The notes: generated from the letters alone by a model not told the origin. A stretch of 48,156 bases of DNA from Kiritimatiellia bacterium (GCA_017525225.1 JAFXTB010000054.1:1-48156), one strand, 5' to 3'; counted from the stretch's first letter, positions 1 through 8,629 are shown. Numbers and translations: made by a program.

Positions 1-51
1 AAATCCATCGAAGACGATATGCAGAAGGCAGAAAAAGCGCGGGCGAGTTAG
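1..51 (+). CDS. 3' end of an unrecognised gene
   Basis: The first 51 bases read as an open frame of 16 residues ending in Glu-Lys-Ala-Arg-Ala-Ser and a TAG stop. It is rich in Lys, Asp and Glu, like the tail of a soluble helical protein. Nothing more can be said about function because the rest lies outside the window. A GC-rich hairpin sits directly over the stop codon, which supports this as a true gene end on the plus strand. Confidence 0.45.
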   Translation, partial: KSIEDDMQKAEKARAS

Positions 52-58
52 CCCGCGC
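37..58 (+). terminator. hairpin over the end of the first gene
   Basis: A perfect 8-bp stem, GCGCGGGC with GCCCGCGC, and a 6-nt loop spans the stop codon of the leftmost gene. The U-rich stretch after it (GTTGTTTTTACC) starts about 15 nt downstream, so it is not a textbook intrinsic terminator. It may act as one, or only stabilise the mRNA end. Confidence 0.4.
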
Positions 59-156
59 ACCTCTCTCAAAGTTGTTTTTACCAGTTGTTCTGGTTGTTTC
101 CAAAACTCAATACGCATGGGTGAATTACGGAGATGCGCCCCCTTCTCCCGCCGCGC

Positions 157-190
157 TTGCAATGTCGGCCGGAATCGGGTAGAATACCCG
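157..190 (+). promoter_or_regulatory. promoter of the cupin gene with an inverted repeat over the -10
   Basis: TTGCAA (157-162) and TAGAAT (180-185) are separated by 17 nt, a good sigma70-type pair. A 6-bp inverted repeat, CGGGTA-GAA-TACCCG (176-190), lies exactly over the -10 box and could be an operator. Predicted leader is about 30 nt and includes AAGGAA before the ATG. Confidence 0.55.
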
Positions 191-220
191 CCATCGGCAA
201 AACCAGAAAGGAAATCCAAG

Positions 221-550
221 ATGGAAACGGTATTCGAGGAGAACCCGTGCGGCGGCAAGGGCAGGATGAAGATCGAGAAGCTGCTTGACAGCGTGCAGAT
301 GGCCGGCAAGTGCGGCCTCTACGCCCGCGTGACGCTGCCGCCCGGCGCAGAGCTCGGCTATCACGAGCACCACGGCAATTCCGAGGCGTACTTCATACTC
401 TCCGGCACCGGCGTCTACGACGACAACGGCGCGAAGCGAACCGTCAAGGCGGGCGACGTCACCTGGACGCCTGACGGCTCGGGGCACGGGCTTTCCAACG
501 CCGGCGGCACGGAAGACGTCGTGTTCATGGCGCTCATAATCAACGGGTAG
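221..550 (+). CDS. small single-domain cupin protein
   Basis: A 109-residue protein with one cupin beta-barrel. The first cupin motif is seen as GYHEHHGNSEAYFILSG (two His plus Glu as likely metal ligands) and the second near PDGSGHGLSN (the last His). Such small cupins bind a metal and either hold or isomerise a small molecule; the substrate cannot be read from the sequence. The ATG at 221 is chosen over the longer frame starting at 116 because it has AAAGGAA at the right distance and a promoter just upstream, while the extension is Arg/Pro-rich and unlike a cupin. It converges on the sugar dehydratase gene, 19 nt away. Confidence 0.8.
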   Translation: METVFEENPCGGKGRMKIEKLLDSVQMAGKCGLYARVTLPPGAELGYHEHHGNSEAYFILSGTGVYDDNGAKRTVKAGDVTWTPDGSGHGLSNAGGTEDVVFMALIING

Positions 551-563
551 CGCGGCCGATCCT

Positions 564-581
564 TCGAGGTCACAGCCTCGA
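564..581. terminator. small hairpin between convergent genes
   Basis: TCGAGG and CCTCGA form a 6-bp stem around a 6-nt loop that contains the stop codon of the minus-strand gene. There is no U-tract on either side, so a terminator role is uncertain. Confidence 0.25.
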
Positions 582-2063
582 GGCGTTCGCCAGAAGGGCC
601 TTGACGCGCGCCGCCGCCTCGGCGGCCGGCGGCGGATCCCGCACAAGCGCCTCCGCCGCCGCGAGGAGCGCTGAGGCGTCAGTGCTTGTACCTGGCTCCC
701 TGCAGATGAATATGCGGGCGTGTCCGGTGCGGAAGGCGCTGCGTTCGCTAACGTCAAGCTCCTCGAACAGACGCTCACCAGGCCTGATGCCGGTGAAGAC
801 GATCGGCAGATCGACGTATGGACGCAGCCCTGCACGCCTTATCATCTGCTCGGCGAGATCGAGGATCCTCACCGGGTCGCCCATGTCCAGCACGAATATC
901 TCGCCCCCCTTCGCGAGCGCGCCCGCCTGGAGGACAAGCCCCACGGCCTCCTGGACCGTCATGAAATAGCGCCGCATGTCGGGGTGGGTCACCGTTACCG
1001 GTCGCCTGCTGCGGATCTGCTCCTCGAAGAGCGGCACCACGCTGCCCGAAGATCCCAGCACGTTCCCGAAACGCACGGCGGAGAAGAGCGTGCCGCCCCG
1101 GCCGTTGAGGTCCATGAGCAGCATCTCCGCAAGGCGCTTGGTGGTACCCATCACGCTGACGGGATTCACGGCCTTGTCGGTGGAGATCATGACGAAGCGT
1201 CCCGTCTTCGATTCGATCGCGAGTTCGCCGAGCCGACGCGTGGCGAGGGTATTGTTCAAGAGACCTTCCACGGGGTTCATCTCGACCATGGGGACATGCT
1301 TGTAGGCGGCCGCATGCAGCACCAGGTCGGGATGGTGCGCGGCGAAGAGAGCGCGCATGCGCGGGAGATCGTTGACATCCACCATCGCCGGCACGATCCG
1401 GTCCGCCGCACCGAGCGAACGCATGTCGCGATCGATCTCGTAAAGCGCGTTCTCAGCCCTCTCCACGAGGATGATCCTTGCGGGATCGGCGCGCGCCACC
1501 TGCCGCACTATCTCGGCGCCAATTGATCCGCCCGCGCCGGTGACCATGACCGTGCGTCCCTTGACCATGCCCTCGACCCCATGCGCGTCCGGCAGGCGCT
1601 CGCCGCGGTTCAGCAGCAGGTTCTCGGCCTGGCGGGCCAGTACGTAGCGCCGCCACAGCATGCGCATCCCCACGCACGCCAGGAACGCCAGCACGGTGTT
1701 CACCAGCGTGATGGAGTACGGAGGGCGAATGTGCACCTGCGCATCGGCCGGGGTGAGGTAGCGGATGATCGTGAGCACGGTCGCCGACAGCGCGAACGCC
1801 GCCACGAAGCGCGGCAGGTCGAGGATCCCCATGCGTCGCCAGGAGCGCCACGCGCAGCCCGTGGCGGCGAACGCCACCGTCTGAACGATCCACACGGACA
1901 CGAACGAGCACGCCACGGCACGCCAGCCGAATATCGGCTCCTGGAAGTCGAAGCGCAGGGCGAACGCGGCCGCGTATGCGAAGGCGAACGCGGCGGAATC
2001 GGCCGCGAATGCCACGATGCGTGTGGCCAGATAGGCCATCCAGGCGTTGCGTGCGCGCGTCAT
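570..2063 (-). CDS. membrane-bound CapD/PglF-type nucleotide-sugar 4,6-dehydratase
   Basis: A 497-residue protein. About the first 150 residues hold hydrophobic membrane segments, followed by a short-chain dehydrogenase domain with NAD-binding motif GAGGSIG at 176-182. The active-site region reads STDKAVNPVSVMGTTKR: Met stands where short SDRs have the catalytic Tyr, as in the long CapD/WbpM/PglF class, which use the neighbouring Asp and Lys. Members remove water from a UDP-N-acetyl sugar as the first step to aminated deoxy-sugars used in surface glycans. It lies 17 nt after dnaB on the same strand and probably shares its transcript. The exact substrate (UDP-GlcNAc is usual) is inferred from the family. 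Confidence 0.88.
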   Translation of the reverse strand: MTRARNAWMAYLATRIVAFAADSAAFAFAYAAAFALRFDFQEPIFGWRAVACSFVSVWIVQTVAFAATGCAWRSWRRMGILDLPRFVAAFALSATVLTIIRYLTPADAQVHIRPPYSITLVNTVLAFLACVGMRMLWRRYVLARQAENLLLNRGERLPDAHGVEGMVKGRTVMVTGAGGSIGAEIVRQVARADPARIILVERAENALYEIDRDMRSLGAADRIVPAMVDVNDLPRMRALFAAHHPDLVLHAAAYKHVPMVEMNPVEGLLNNTLATRRLGELAIESKTGRFVMISTDKAVNPVSVMGTTKRLAEMLLMDLNGRGGTLFSAVRFGNVLGSSGSVVPLFEEQIRSRRPVTVTHPDMRRYFMTVQEAVGLVLQAGALAKGGEIFVLDMGDPVRILDLAEQMIRRAGLRPYVDLPIVFTGIRPGERLFEELDVSERSAFRTGHARIFICREPGTSTDASALLAAAEALVRDPPPAAEAAARVKALLANASRL

Positions 2064-2080
2064 GACCGTTCCACCTCAAG

Positions 2081-3598
2081 TCAAATGAACGGATTATCCA
2101 CGTAGCGCGGCATCGTATCCGGCGGAGGCTCCTGGACGGGGTCCTGCTCCGGCTTGGCCGCGTTCTCCGAGTCCAGCCTCGGGTCGCGGTCGCCAAAGCG
2201 CGTGAAGTCACGGAGGAACTCCATCTTCACATCCCCCACCTCGCCGTTGCGGTGCTTGGCCACGTCCACGATGGCGAGGTTCTCGCTTTCCGGGTTGTCG
2301 CGCGTGGCGCGCACCATGAAGGGACGCCTCAGCAGCATCACCACGTCCGCATCCTGCTCGATCGCGCCGGAATCGCGCAGGTCGGAGAGCTTCGGGATCT
2401 CGTCCTTGTCGCCGCGCTTCTCGTTGGCGCGTGAAAGCTGCGACAGCACGATCACGGGGATCTTGAGCTCCTTGGCCATCGCCTTGATCTGCCCCGAGAT
2501 GCGGCTCACCTCGATCTGCCTGCCCTGTCTGGCCATCTCACGGCAGCTGCAAAGCTGCAGGTAGTCGATCACTATCAGCTCAATGCCGTGCGTCTTCTTC
2601 ATGCGCCGGGCGCGTGCGCGGAGGTCGGCGATGTCGAGGCCGCTCGCGTCATCTATGTAGAGCGGTACGCCCTTCAGCTCGCCGGCGGCCTTGAAAAGGC
2701 GCTCCGAGGCGGCGGACTTCTCGTCGCGCGACATGAGGTCACGGGCGATGCGCCAGGTGGAGACGCGCGCGCGGCCGCAGATCATGCGCTTCGCGAGCGA
2801 GAGGGTGTCCATCTCCAGCGAGAATATCAGCACCGGGTGGTGCGTGGGCTTCGAGTCCGTCTTGAACGGTATGCCGTTGATGTCCTGCCCGGTGGCTACG
2901 CACTCTGCGATGTTCATGGCGAGCGACGTCTTGCCGACGGAAGGCCTGGCGGCGATCACGATCATCTCGGCGGGCTTGAGGCCGAGCAGCTTCTCGTCAA
3001 GGTACTTGAACCCTGTCGGCAGGCCATCCATGGCGCCCGCGCCGCGGCTGAACATGTTCTCGATGTGCCTGAGCGTGCTGTCTACGGCGTTCTTCCATTC
3101 AGTCTGGACGCTCGCCGTGCCGCCGATGTCGAGGATGGAGCGCTCGGCCTCGCCCAGGAGCACGTCGGCGTTGCCGCTCTGCGTCTCGTCGTAGCAGCGC
3201 GAGATCGTCTCGCTGCACTTGCCTATGAGCATTCTAAGCAGATGCTTCTGGCGCAGGATGTCGATCCAGTACTCGGCGTGCGCGGAGGTGGGGGTGCCGT
3301 CCACGAGCGACTGTATGGCCTGCACGCCGCCGACTTCGTCGAGCCGGCCGAGGGCGCGCAGACGGTCGTTGAGCGTCACGGGGTCGATCGGCAGGCCGGC
3401 GGCGGACATCGCGATCAGCGTCTCGTATAGCTTGCGGTGGCGCGGCAGGAAGAAGGACTCCGGAACGATCCCCCTGCTCTGGCAGATGTCCAGCACGCGG
3501 GAGTCGTCGCCGGTCTCGCTGTCGAGCAGTATGGCGCCCAGAACGCCGCGCTCGGCCTCCGCGCTGTGCGGAGGGGTCTTTAGGGCTTCGTCGCTCAC
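2081..3598 (-). CDS. dnaB: replicative DNA helicase DnaB
   Basis: A 505-residue protein with the DnaB N-terminal helical domain (about 10-115), a linker, and a RecA-like C-terminal domain. Walker A is ARPSVGKT (217-224) and Walker B is LIVIDYLQL. It unwinds DNA at the replication fork as a hexamer. The start is the GTG at 3598: its GTGA overlaps the stop of pheT, and the family's usual N-terminus (PHSAEAERGVLGAIL) begins shortly after. The longer frame to 3811 adds 71 low-quality residues inside pheT. A short insertion around IPFKTDSKPTHHP lies between the Walker A helix and the FSLEM strand, and is absent from the E. coli protein. Confidence 0.95.
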   Translation of the reverse strand: MSDEALKTPPHSAEAERGVLGAILLDSETGDDSRVLDICQSRGIVPESFFLPRHRKLYETLIAMSAAGLPIDPVTLNDRLRALGRLDEVGGVQAIQSLVDGTPTSAHAEYWIDILRQKHLLRMLIGKCSETISRCYDETQSGNADVLLGEAERSILDIGGTASVQTEWKNAVDSTLRHIENMFSRGAGAMDGLPTGFKYLDEKLLGLKPAEMIVIAARPSVGKTSLAMNIAECVATGQDINGIPFKTDSKPTHHPVLIFSLEMDTLSLAKRMICGRARVSTWRIARDLMSRDEKSAASERLFKAAGELKGVPLYIDDASGLDIADLRARARRMKKTHGIELIVIDYLQLCSCREMARQGRQIEVSRISGQIKAMAKELKIPVIVLSQLSRANEKRGDKDEIPKLSDLRDSGAIEQDADVVMLLRRPFMVRATRDNPESENLAIVDVAKHRNGEVGDVKMEFLRDFTRFGDRDPRLDSENAAKPEQDPVQEPPPDTMPRYVDNPFI

Positions 3599-6048
3599 GA
3601 GTCGCGGACCTCTACCTTGAGCTGCGTGCGCAGGGCGTCCAGTATCTTCGCGAAGGCGGCGTTGACCTCTTCGTCCTTGAGCGTGCGGTCCGCCGCGCGG
3701 AACGCCAGCTTGTAGGCGAAGCTGCGCCGCCCCTTGCCAAGCTCCTTGGACGAGTAGATGTCGAACAGGTCGATCGCGGCGAGTTCCGGCGGTGCCGCCT
3801 TGCGTATACATTTCACTACGGCCTCGTGCGTGGTCTCGGGACCTGCCACGAAGGCGAAGTCACGCCGTGACATCGGGAACGCCGGCGCCGCCACGGCCTT
3901 GCCGACCGCGTCGAACCGGGCCAGCAGTGGCGCGAGCGCCACCTCCGCCACGGCCATCTGGGTGGTGAGGCGGAAAGGATGGCGCAGCCTCGCCGACACC
4001 ACGCCGCACACGCCGGCCGGCCGGCCGTTCACGACGACCTCCAGCGCGGCCCCGGCCTCGAATGCAGGATGGTCCGCGCATGCACGGATGTCCATCTTGC
4101 CTACATGGAGGCGCGCGGCGAGCCGGGACAGCGCGCCCTTTATCCACAGCAGCGCCTCTTCGGCAGTGACCGCCCGGCGGCGGTCCAGCGCATCGCGGCC
4201 AACGGGGCCGAAGAACCCGAGCGCCAGCCTCTCCGTCTCGCAGGGATGGCCATTCTTGTCCAGACCGAACACGCGGCCTATCTCGAACAGGCGCGCTGTC
4301 TCGAGCTGGTGCGCGGCGTTGCGCCCCAGCGACTGGTACATCTGCGGCAGAAGCGAATCGCGCATGAAGCCGAATTCCGCAGAGACCGGATCCGGCAGCT
4401 TGAGCCGGCCTGCACCGCCACGCGGATCGAAGGCGTCCAGCTCATCCTTCGACAGGAACGAATAGTGCATCGCCTCGGTGAATCCGAGTGCCAGGCATAC
4501 CGACCGCAGACGGGCGCGGGCGCGGAACGGCGCGTCGGTAAGTCCGCTCACGCTGGGCGCGGAAGGCATGGTGTCCGGAATGTTGTCGAGCCCGTACAGG
4601 CGCCCTATCTCCTCCACCAGATCGGCCTCGAGCAACAGATCGTAGCGCCACGAGGGTATGGCGAACTCGGCGCCCTGGTCGGACCTTGACACCACGGCAA
4701 GGCCGAGCGATTCAAGCAGGGCGACCATGCGGTCGGCGGGGATGTCCACGCCGATGAGCCGGCGCACGCGCGCGAAGTCGATGGAGACGGTGGCGTTGAA
4801 GGCGAAGGAGCCCGGCTGGCCGCTGAGCCGCTCGCGGCCATCCACGTCCACCACGCCGCGTGCGACTACGGCCCCGCCGTACCTCTGCAGGAGATGCACG
4901 GCGCGGCGCGACGCCCAGTCCGCAAGATCCTTGTCCACGCCACGTATGTATCGGTAGCTCGATTCCGACGCGAGTTCGAGCGCCGTGGCCGTGTGCTTCG
5001 TGGAGGCCGGGTCGAACAGCGCCGACTCTATCAGCACATGGTCAGTGCCTTCGGCGATCTCGCTCTGTTCGCCGCCCATCACGCCCGCCACGGCGCTGGC
5101 CTTCTCCGCGTCGCAGATGAGAAGCATCGAAGGGTCGAACCTGCGCATGACGCCATCGAGCGTCTTCATCTGCTCGCCCTCGCGGGCATCGCGCACGACG
5201 ATCGTGCGTCCGGCGAGCGTGCGGTAGTCGAAGGCGTGCATCGGCTGCCCGCATTCAAGCATCACGTAGTTGGTGACGTCCACCAACAGCCCCAGCGAAC
5301 GCACGCCGCACAGCTCCAGGCGCTTCGCCATGAAGTCCGGCGAAGGCACGTTCTCCACGTGCGTGACGACACGCGCCGTGTAGCGCGGACAGCGCACTGC
5401 ATCCTCCACGACCACCTTCACCTCGTCGTTGACATCCACGTCCGACTCGGTGAAATCGACAGACGGCATCTTGAGCGGACGTCCCAGCACGGCGGAGAAC
5501 TCTCGCGCGATGCCGATGATGGAGAGGGCGTCCGGACGGTTCCACGTGACCTCCACGTCGAAGACCGTCTCGGGCTTCTCGCCGCCGAGCACGTCGCGCG
5601 CGGACGCGCCTGGCTGCACATCTGCAGGCAGCTCGATAATTCCGTCGTGATTGCCGCCGGGCAGCTTGAGCTCAGACGAGCTGCACAGCATACCCAGCGA
5701 CTCGACGCCGCGCAGCTTGCCCTTCTTTATCTTGAATCCACCGTCAGGCACGACCGCGCCGATCTTCGCCAGCACGCTCTTGATGCCGGTGCGGCAATTG
5801 GGCGCGCCACAGACGACCTGCAGGGTCTCATGGCCATCCGTGACCATGGTGCGATGCAGATGCGTACCCTCGATCGGTTCGCAGGCGAGCACCTCGCCGA
5901 CGACGAAAAGATCCGAGAGAGGCTCCTGGCCTACAGTGTCGATGGCCTCGACCTGAAGCCCGCTGCGCGTCAATCGCTCGGCCAGCTCGGCCGGAGGGAT
6001 GTCCGCAATGTCAATGTAATCGTTAAGCCAACTAAGAGGCAGTTTCAT
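3595..6048 (-). CDS. pheT: phenylalanine-tRNA ligase beta subunit
   Basis: An 817-residue protein of normal length for bacterial PheT. Seen in order: the N-terminal start MKLPLSWLNDYID, an EMAP/tRNA-binding domain (about 40-150), B3/B4 and B5 domains, the catalytic-like core, and a C-terminal ferredoxin-fold anticodon-binding domain ending RTQLKVEVRDS. With PheS it charges tRNA-Phe, and the B3/B4 domain edits misactivated Tyr. pheS normally precedes pheT. Here the gene upstream is instead the zinc-finger protein, so pheS must lie elsewhere. Its stop overlaps the GTG start of dnaB, implying translational coupling. Confidence 0.97.
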   Translation of the reverse strand: MKLPLSWLNDYIDIADIPPAELAERLTRSGLQVEAIDTVGQEPLSDLFVVGEVLACEPIEGTHLHRTMVTDGHETLQVVCGAPNCRTGIKSVLAKIGAVVPDGGFKIKKGKLRGVESLGMLCSSSELKLPGGNHDGIIELPADVQPGASARDVLGGEKPETVFDVEVTWNRPDALSIIGIAREFSAVLGRPLKMPSVDFTESDVDVNDEVKVVVEDAVRCPRYTARVVTHVENVPSPDFMAKRLELCGVRSLGLLVDVTNYVMLECGQPMHAFDYRTLAGRTIVVRDAREGEQMKTLDGVMRRFDPSMLLICDAEKASAVAGVMGGEQSEIAEGTDHVLIESALFDPASTKHTATALELASESSYRYIRGVDKDLADWASRRAVHLLQRYGGAVVARGVVDVDGRERLSGQPGSFAFNATVSIDFARVRRLIGVDIPADRMVALLESLGLAVVSRSDQGAEFAIPSWRYDLLLEADLVEEIGRLYGLDNIPDTMPSAPSVSGLTDAPFRARARLRSVCLALGFTEAMHYSFLSKDELDAFDPRGGAGRLKLPDPVSAEFGFMRDSLLPQMYQSLGRNAAHQLETARLFEIGRVFGLDKNGHPCETERLALGFFGPVGRDALDRRRAVTAEEALLWIKGALSRLAARLHVGKMDIRACADHPAFEAGAALEVVVNGRPAGVCGVVSARLRHPFRLTTQMAVAEVALAPLLARFDAVGKAVAAPAFPMSRRDFAFVAGPETTHEAVVKCIRKAAPPELAAIDLFDIYSSKELGKGRRSFAYKLAFRAADRTLKDEEVNAAFAKILDALRTQLKVEVRDS

Positions 6049-6061
6049 GGAATTCTCAGAT

Positions 6062-6077
6062 TGTTTCAGGTGAAATG
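6062..6077. other. parS-like site (three mismatches)
   Basis: TGTTTCAGGTGAAATG lies in the 40-nt gap before pheT. It matches 13 of 16 bases of the widely conserved ParB-binding site parS (TGTTTCACGTGAAACA), but the central and terminal mismatches break the palindrome. A parB gene lies 2.6 kb away. This could be a weak or decayed site, or chance. Confidence 0.25.
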
Positions 6078-6088
6078 GAAATGAAATA

Positions 6089-7651
6089 TCATTGCTCCGC
6101 CGGAGGCTCCTCAGCCGGCGCGGGCGCAGGCTCTTCCGCTGGCACGGGCGCAGGCGCAGGCTCCTCGACCGGTTCGGGTGCAGGCTCCTCGACAGTTACG
6201 GGCGCAGGTTCCTCCGCTGGCGCGGCTGGTTTCTCTGCTGGGGCTGCGGCATCTGGCTTTATGGTGATCTTGCGCTGTGCAGGCGGGTGGTATTTGGGAT
6301 GTGCCGCCGGAATGGCAAGCACTCCGTTGAAGTATCCCACAAGATGGCCCTTCTCGATCAACCATGAAAGAGTCTTCTTGATTTCCGCCATCCTGGCTTC
6401 GTCGCCCTGTGCAAGCGCGGCCACGGTCTGGGCCTGTGTAACGCAAGGGTGTTCCTCCACGAACCTGACGAGTGCCGCCAGTTCGGGAATGGCATGCTCT
6501 ACGTCGAGCGCAGAGAAATCCTGCGCCACCACGAATTCCGGGCCGCGCGGATCGTTTGCGCGGAAGAACTTGAGCTTGCGGTGGTGGAACGCGCCACGAA
6601 GGGCGAACAGGAGCGAAGCTGGATAGTGGCGTTCCTTCGAGATCGCGTCGCGGCATGCGAACACGAGCGGCCGGCATGACGATTTCAGCGCCACATCGGC
6701 CGAGAGGTCGACCGTGGTCGCGGTGGACACCAGTCCTGGCAGGACGGTGCGGCGGAAGTCCGCCTCGGCCGCCTCGCGTGCCAGGATGTGCTCGTCGTTC
6801 TCCTCGCCCTTGCGCTTGTAGACGGTCTTCTTCGTTGCGCTTGCGCGCCACTGCTCGATCGTCTCGGGATCGCGCACCATCTCGATACGAGCGCGGTAGT
6901 CGGCCTCGGACATGCCGGCGCAGCGTGTACGGAGCATCTCGCGGATGCGAGCATCGTAGCCATGGAGGTTGGGCGGCCCCAGGAACTCGCCCGTGACACC
7001 GCACTTCGCCACGCAGGTAAAGGTGCCCTTGGGAGGTTCGCACTCGATCTCCTCGGATGAATAGTAGTCCGGCAGATGCTCTGCAAGCAAGTGCGCCACC
7101 AGTTCTTCGCCTGAAAGCACGGTGAAGCCGCACACCTTGCACTGGTGGAAGAGGATCTCTTCGGCGGCATCCTTCCTTGGCGACAGGCGCAGCATGCATG
7201 CAGACGGATTGTCGAGGAAGAGATAGGCGAGCTGCTTGAGCGCGTATGCGGTGTGCTTCGTCTGCAGCTGCCTGATGAGCGGACCAAGCTCCTTCTGGCT
7301 CGGCAGGATGCGCACATCGACGTCAAGCGGCTTGACGAACGGCCGTGGCGCGCGTTCGCCGCGCCTGTCGCCGCCGCGGTCGTCGCGGCGAGGCCCGCGA
7401 TCGTCGCGACGAGGGCCACGGTCGTCACGGCGAGGGCCACGCCCGTCGAACTCCGGCTTGCGTCCGCCGCCATGCGGCTTGCGAACGTCGTTGCCGGATC
7501 TTCTGGCGTCTGCGTCGTCCCTCGGCGACTCAAAGCGCGCGAAGCGAGCCTTGTCGTCTGGACGGCCCTTGGCCCAGGCCGGTGTGAAGTCGAAGGAGCC
7601 GAGGCTGCTCAGGTCGAGCGACTCGTCTCCGCCTTTGGTGTCATCTGCCAT
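6089..7651 (-). CDS. C2H2 zinc-finger protein with RGPRRDD repeats and an acidic Pro/Ala tail
   Basis: A 520-residue protein of no named family that I recognise. Residues 1-105 are charged and disordered, with three tandem copies of RGPRRDD (71-91), similar to RGG-type RNA-binding tails. A folded part follows with a classical zinc-finger pattern: C171, C174, H187, H192 (C-x2-C-x12-H-x4-H). Further cysteines at 204, 213 and 217 may form a second metal site. The last 80 residues are repeats of EEPAP/PAPVEEPAP. A promoter with good -35 and -10 boxes lies at 7691-7719. It is the first gene of a probable operon with pheT and dnaB, which together with the basic repeats suggests nucleic-acid or ribosome-linked work; this is inference. 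Confidence 0.7.
   Translation of the reverse strand: MADDTKGGDESLDLSSLGSFDFTPAWAKGRPDDKARFARFESPRDDADARRSGNDVRKPHGGGRKPEFDGRGPRRDDRGPRRDDRGPRRDDRGGDRRGERAPRPFVKPLDVDVRILPSQKELGPLIRQLQTKHTAYALKQLAYLFLDNPSACMLRLSPRKDAAEEILFHQCKVCGFTVLSGEELVAHLLAEHLPDYYSSEEIECEPPKGTFTCVAKCGVTGEFLGPPNLHGYDARIREMLRTRCAGMSEADYRARIEMVRDPETIEQWRASATKKTVYKRKGEENDEHILAREAAEADFRRTVLPGLVSTATTVDLSADVALKSSCRPLVFACRDAISKERHYPASLLFALRGAFHHRKLKFFRANDPRGPEFVVAQDFSALDVEHAIPELAALVRFVEEHPCVTQAQTVAALAQGDEARMAEIKKTLSWLIEKGHLVGYFNGVLAIPAAHPKYHPPAQRKITIKPDAAAPAEKPAAPAEEPAPVTVEEPAPEPVEEPAPAPVPAEEPAPAPAEEPPAEQ
7379..7441 (-). repeat. 21-bp tandem repeat, three copies, coding RGPRRDD
   Basis: Three near-identical 21-bp units within the zinc-finger protein gene, codons 71-91. 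The small base differences between units are mainly at synonymous positions, consistent with selection on the peptide. Confidence 0.75.
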
Positions 7652-7690
7652 TATGGGAAACCTTATCGGGTGTCTCTAGAAAACGCGGTA

Positions 7691-7719
7691 ATTATCCCTT
7701 AAATCAGGGTCGAAGTCAA
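7691..7719 (-). promoter_or_regulatory. promoter of the zinc-finger/pheT/dnaB unit
   Basis: On the minus strand, TTGACT (7719-7714), a 17-nt spacer and GATAAT (7696-7691). The predicted transcript starts about 33 nt before the ATG at 7651, leaving room for AAGG as ribosome-binding site. Confidence 0.65.
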
Positions 7720-7750
7720 GGGGGAAAGCAACAATTAAGAGGAAAAATCG

Positions 7751-8623
7751 CTATTTTGCATCCAGAAGCTCAAGGAGGCTTGCCACCAGCCTGCCGGATA
7801 CGAGCAGGGAATCCTGCGAAACCTTGTCCATCGTATCGGCCGGCGTATGCCAGAAATCGTTCCTTCCAGGCGCGCTGCCGAACTCGAAGTCGATGAGATC
7901 TATCGCGGCGCATCCGGCATCGAGGAAGGCCTGATGGTCGTCCTTGACTATCAGATCGTCCTGCAGCGAAACATATTTTCCTACCTTTGCGCGGTCTGCC
8001 GCCATCTTCACTATCTGCCGGAAGGCGCGTTCGCCGTTGCCTGGAACTATGATGTGCAGGTCCTTGTCGCCCAGCATGTCCAGACAGATGGCGCACTTGA
8101 CGGCGCGTCGACGTTCGCGGAAGACGTCCACAAGCCGCCTGGATCCCTGGAATCCATCGTTGGGGCCGTACTCATGGCGGCACTCCTCGCCATCCGTCCA
8201 TACGAGCGCGATGTTGTTGGTCGGCCGCTCTGCCCGCCGTATCACCCCCGCAAGCGCGATGAGGAGGCCGGAAGTGGATGCGCCATCGTTCGCACCCTCG
8301 AATCCCTTGCCAACGTTGGGGGCTGTATCGAAGTGCGACATCACCACGATCCAGGGCGCATCCGGCCTGGAACCCTCGAACTCCACCATCACGTTCGCGA
8401 AGGGCTTCTCGCCGTCAGGCGTCATGGCAGTGAACGAATCGAGCGAGGCGTCCACGCCGGTACGGCTGACGCGATCCAGTATCCAGCCTGCCGCAAGCCG
8501 GCCGCGAATGGTCCCAGCGTTGCGCGGAGTATGCTCGCGTACAAGCCCTGCGGCCTCATCATAGGCGAACTTGGCGTCGGAGGTCGTAAAGGATAGCGCT
8601 ACTGTGAACAGTACGGCGAACAC
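7751..8623 (-). CDS. M28-family zinc aminopeptidase-like protein, probably exported
   Basis: A 290-residue protein with the metal-binding pattern of peptidase family M28. Seen are SHFDT (His ligand), GANDGAS (bridging Asp), DGEE (catalytic/ligand Glu), an LDMLGDKD segment, and a late FWHTPADTMD (His). The first 18 residues are hydrophobic and look like a signal peptide, so it likely acts in the periplasm or outside. M28 members trim amino acids from peptides; some relatives are glutaminyl cyclases, which cannot be excluded. The start is GTG at 8623, six nt after the parB stop, so it belongs to the argC-parB transcript. Confidence 0.85.
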   Translation of the reverse strand: MFAVLFTVALSFTTSDAKFAYDEAAGLVREHTPRNAGTIRGRLAAGWILDRVSRTGVDASLDSFTAMTPDGEKPFANVMVEFEGSRPDAPWIVVMSHFDTAPNVGKGFEGANDGASTSGLLIALAGVIRRAERPTNNIALVWTDGEECRHEYGPNDGFQGSRRLVDVFRERRRAVKCAICLDMLGDKDLHIIVPGNGERAFRQIVKMAADRAKVGKYVSLQDDLIVKDDHQAFLDAGCAAIDLIDFEFGSAPGRNDFWHTPADTMDKVSQDSLLVSGRLVASLLELLDAK

Positions 8624-8629
8624 GATGCG

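Noticed and set aside
720-1526. 268-codon open frame on the plus strand
   Set aside because: Antisense to the CapD/PglF-type gene; charged low-quality translation without domains.
3599-3811. N-terminal extension of dnaB by 71 residues
   Set aside because: It is inside pheT, Arg/Gly-rich and absent from DnaB proteins; the GTGA overlap gives a better start.
4894-6084. 396-codon open frame on the plus strand
   Set aside because: Shadow of pheT on the opposite strand, caused by high GC and few stops.
6092-6230. Tandem DNA repeat at the end of the zinc-finger protein gene as a separate element
   Set aside because: It only encodes the EEPAP tail; the unit is irregular and explained by the protein sequence.
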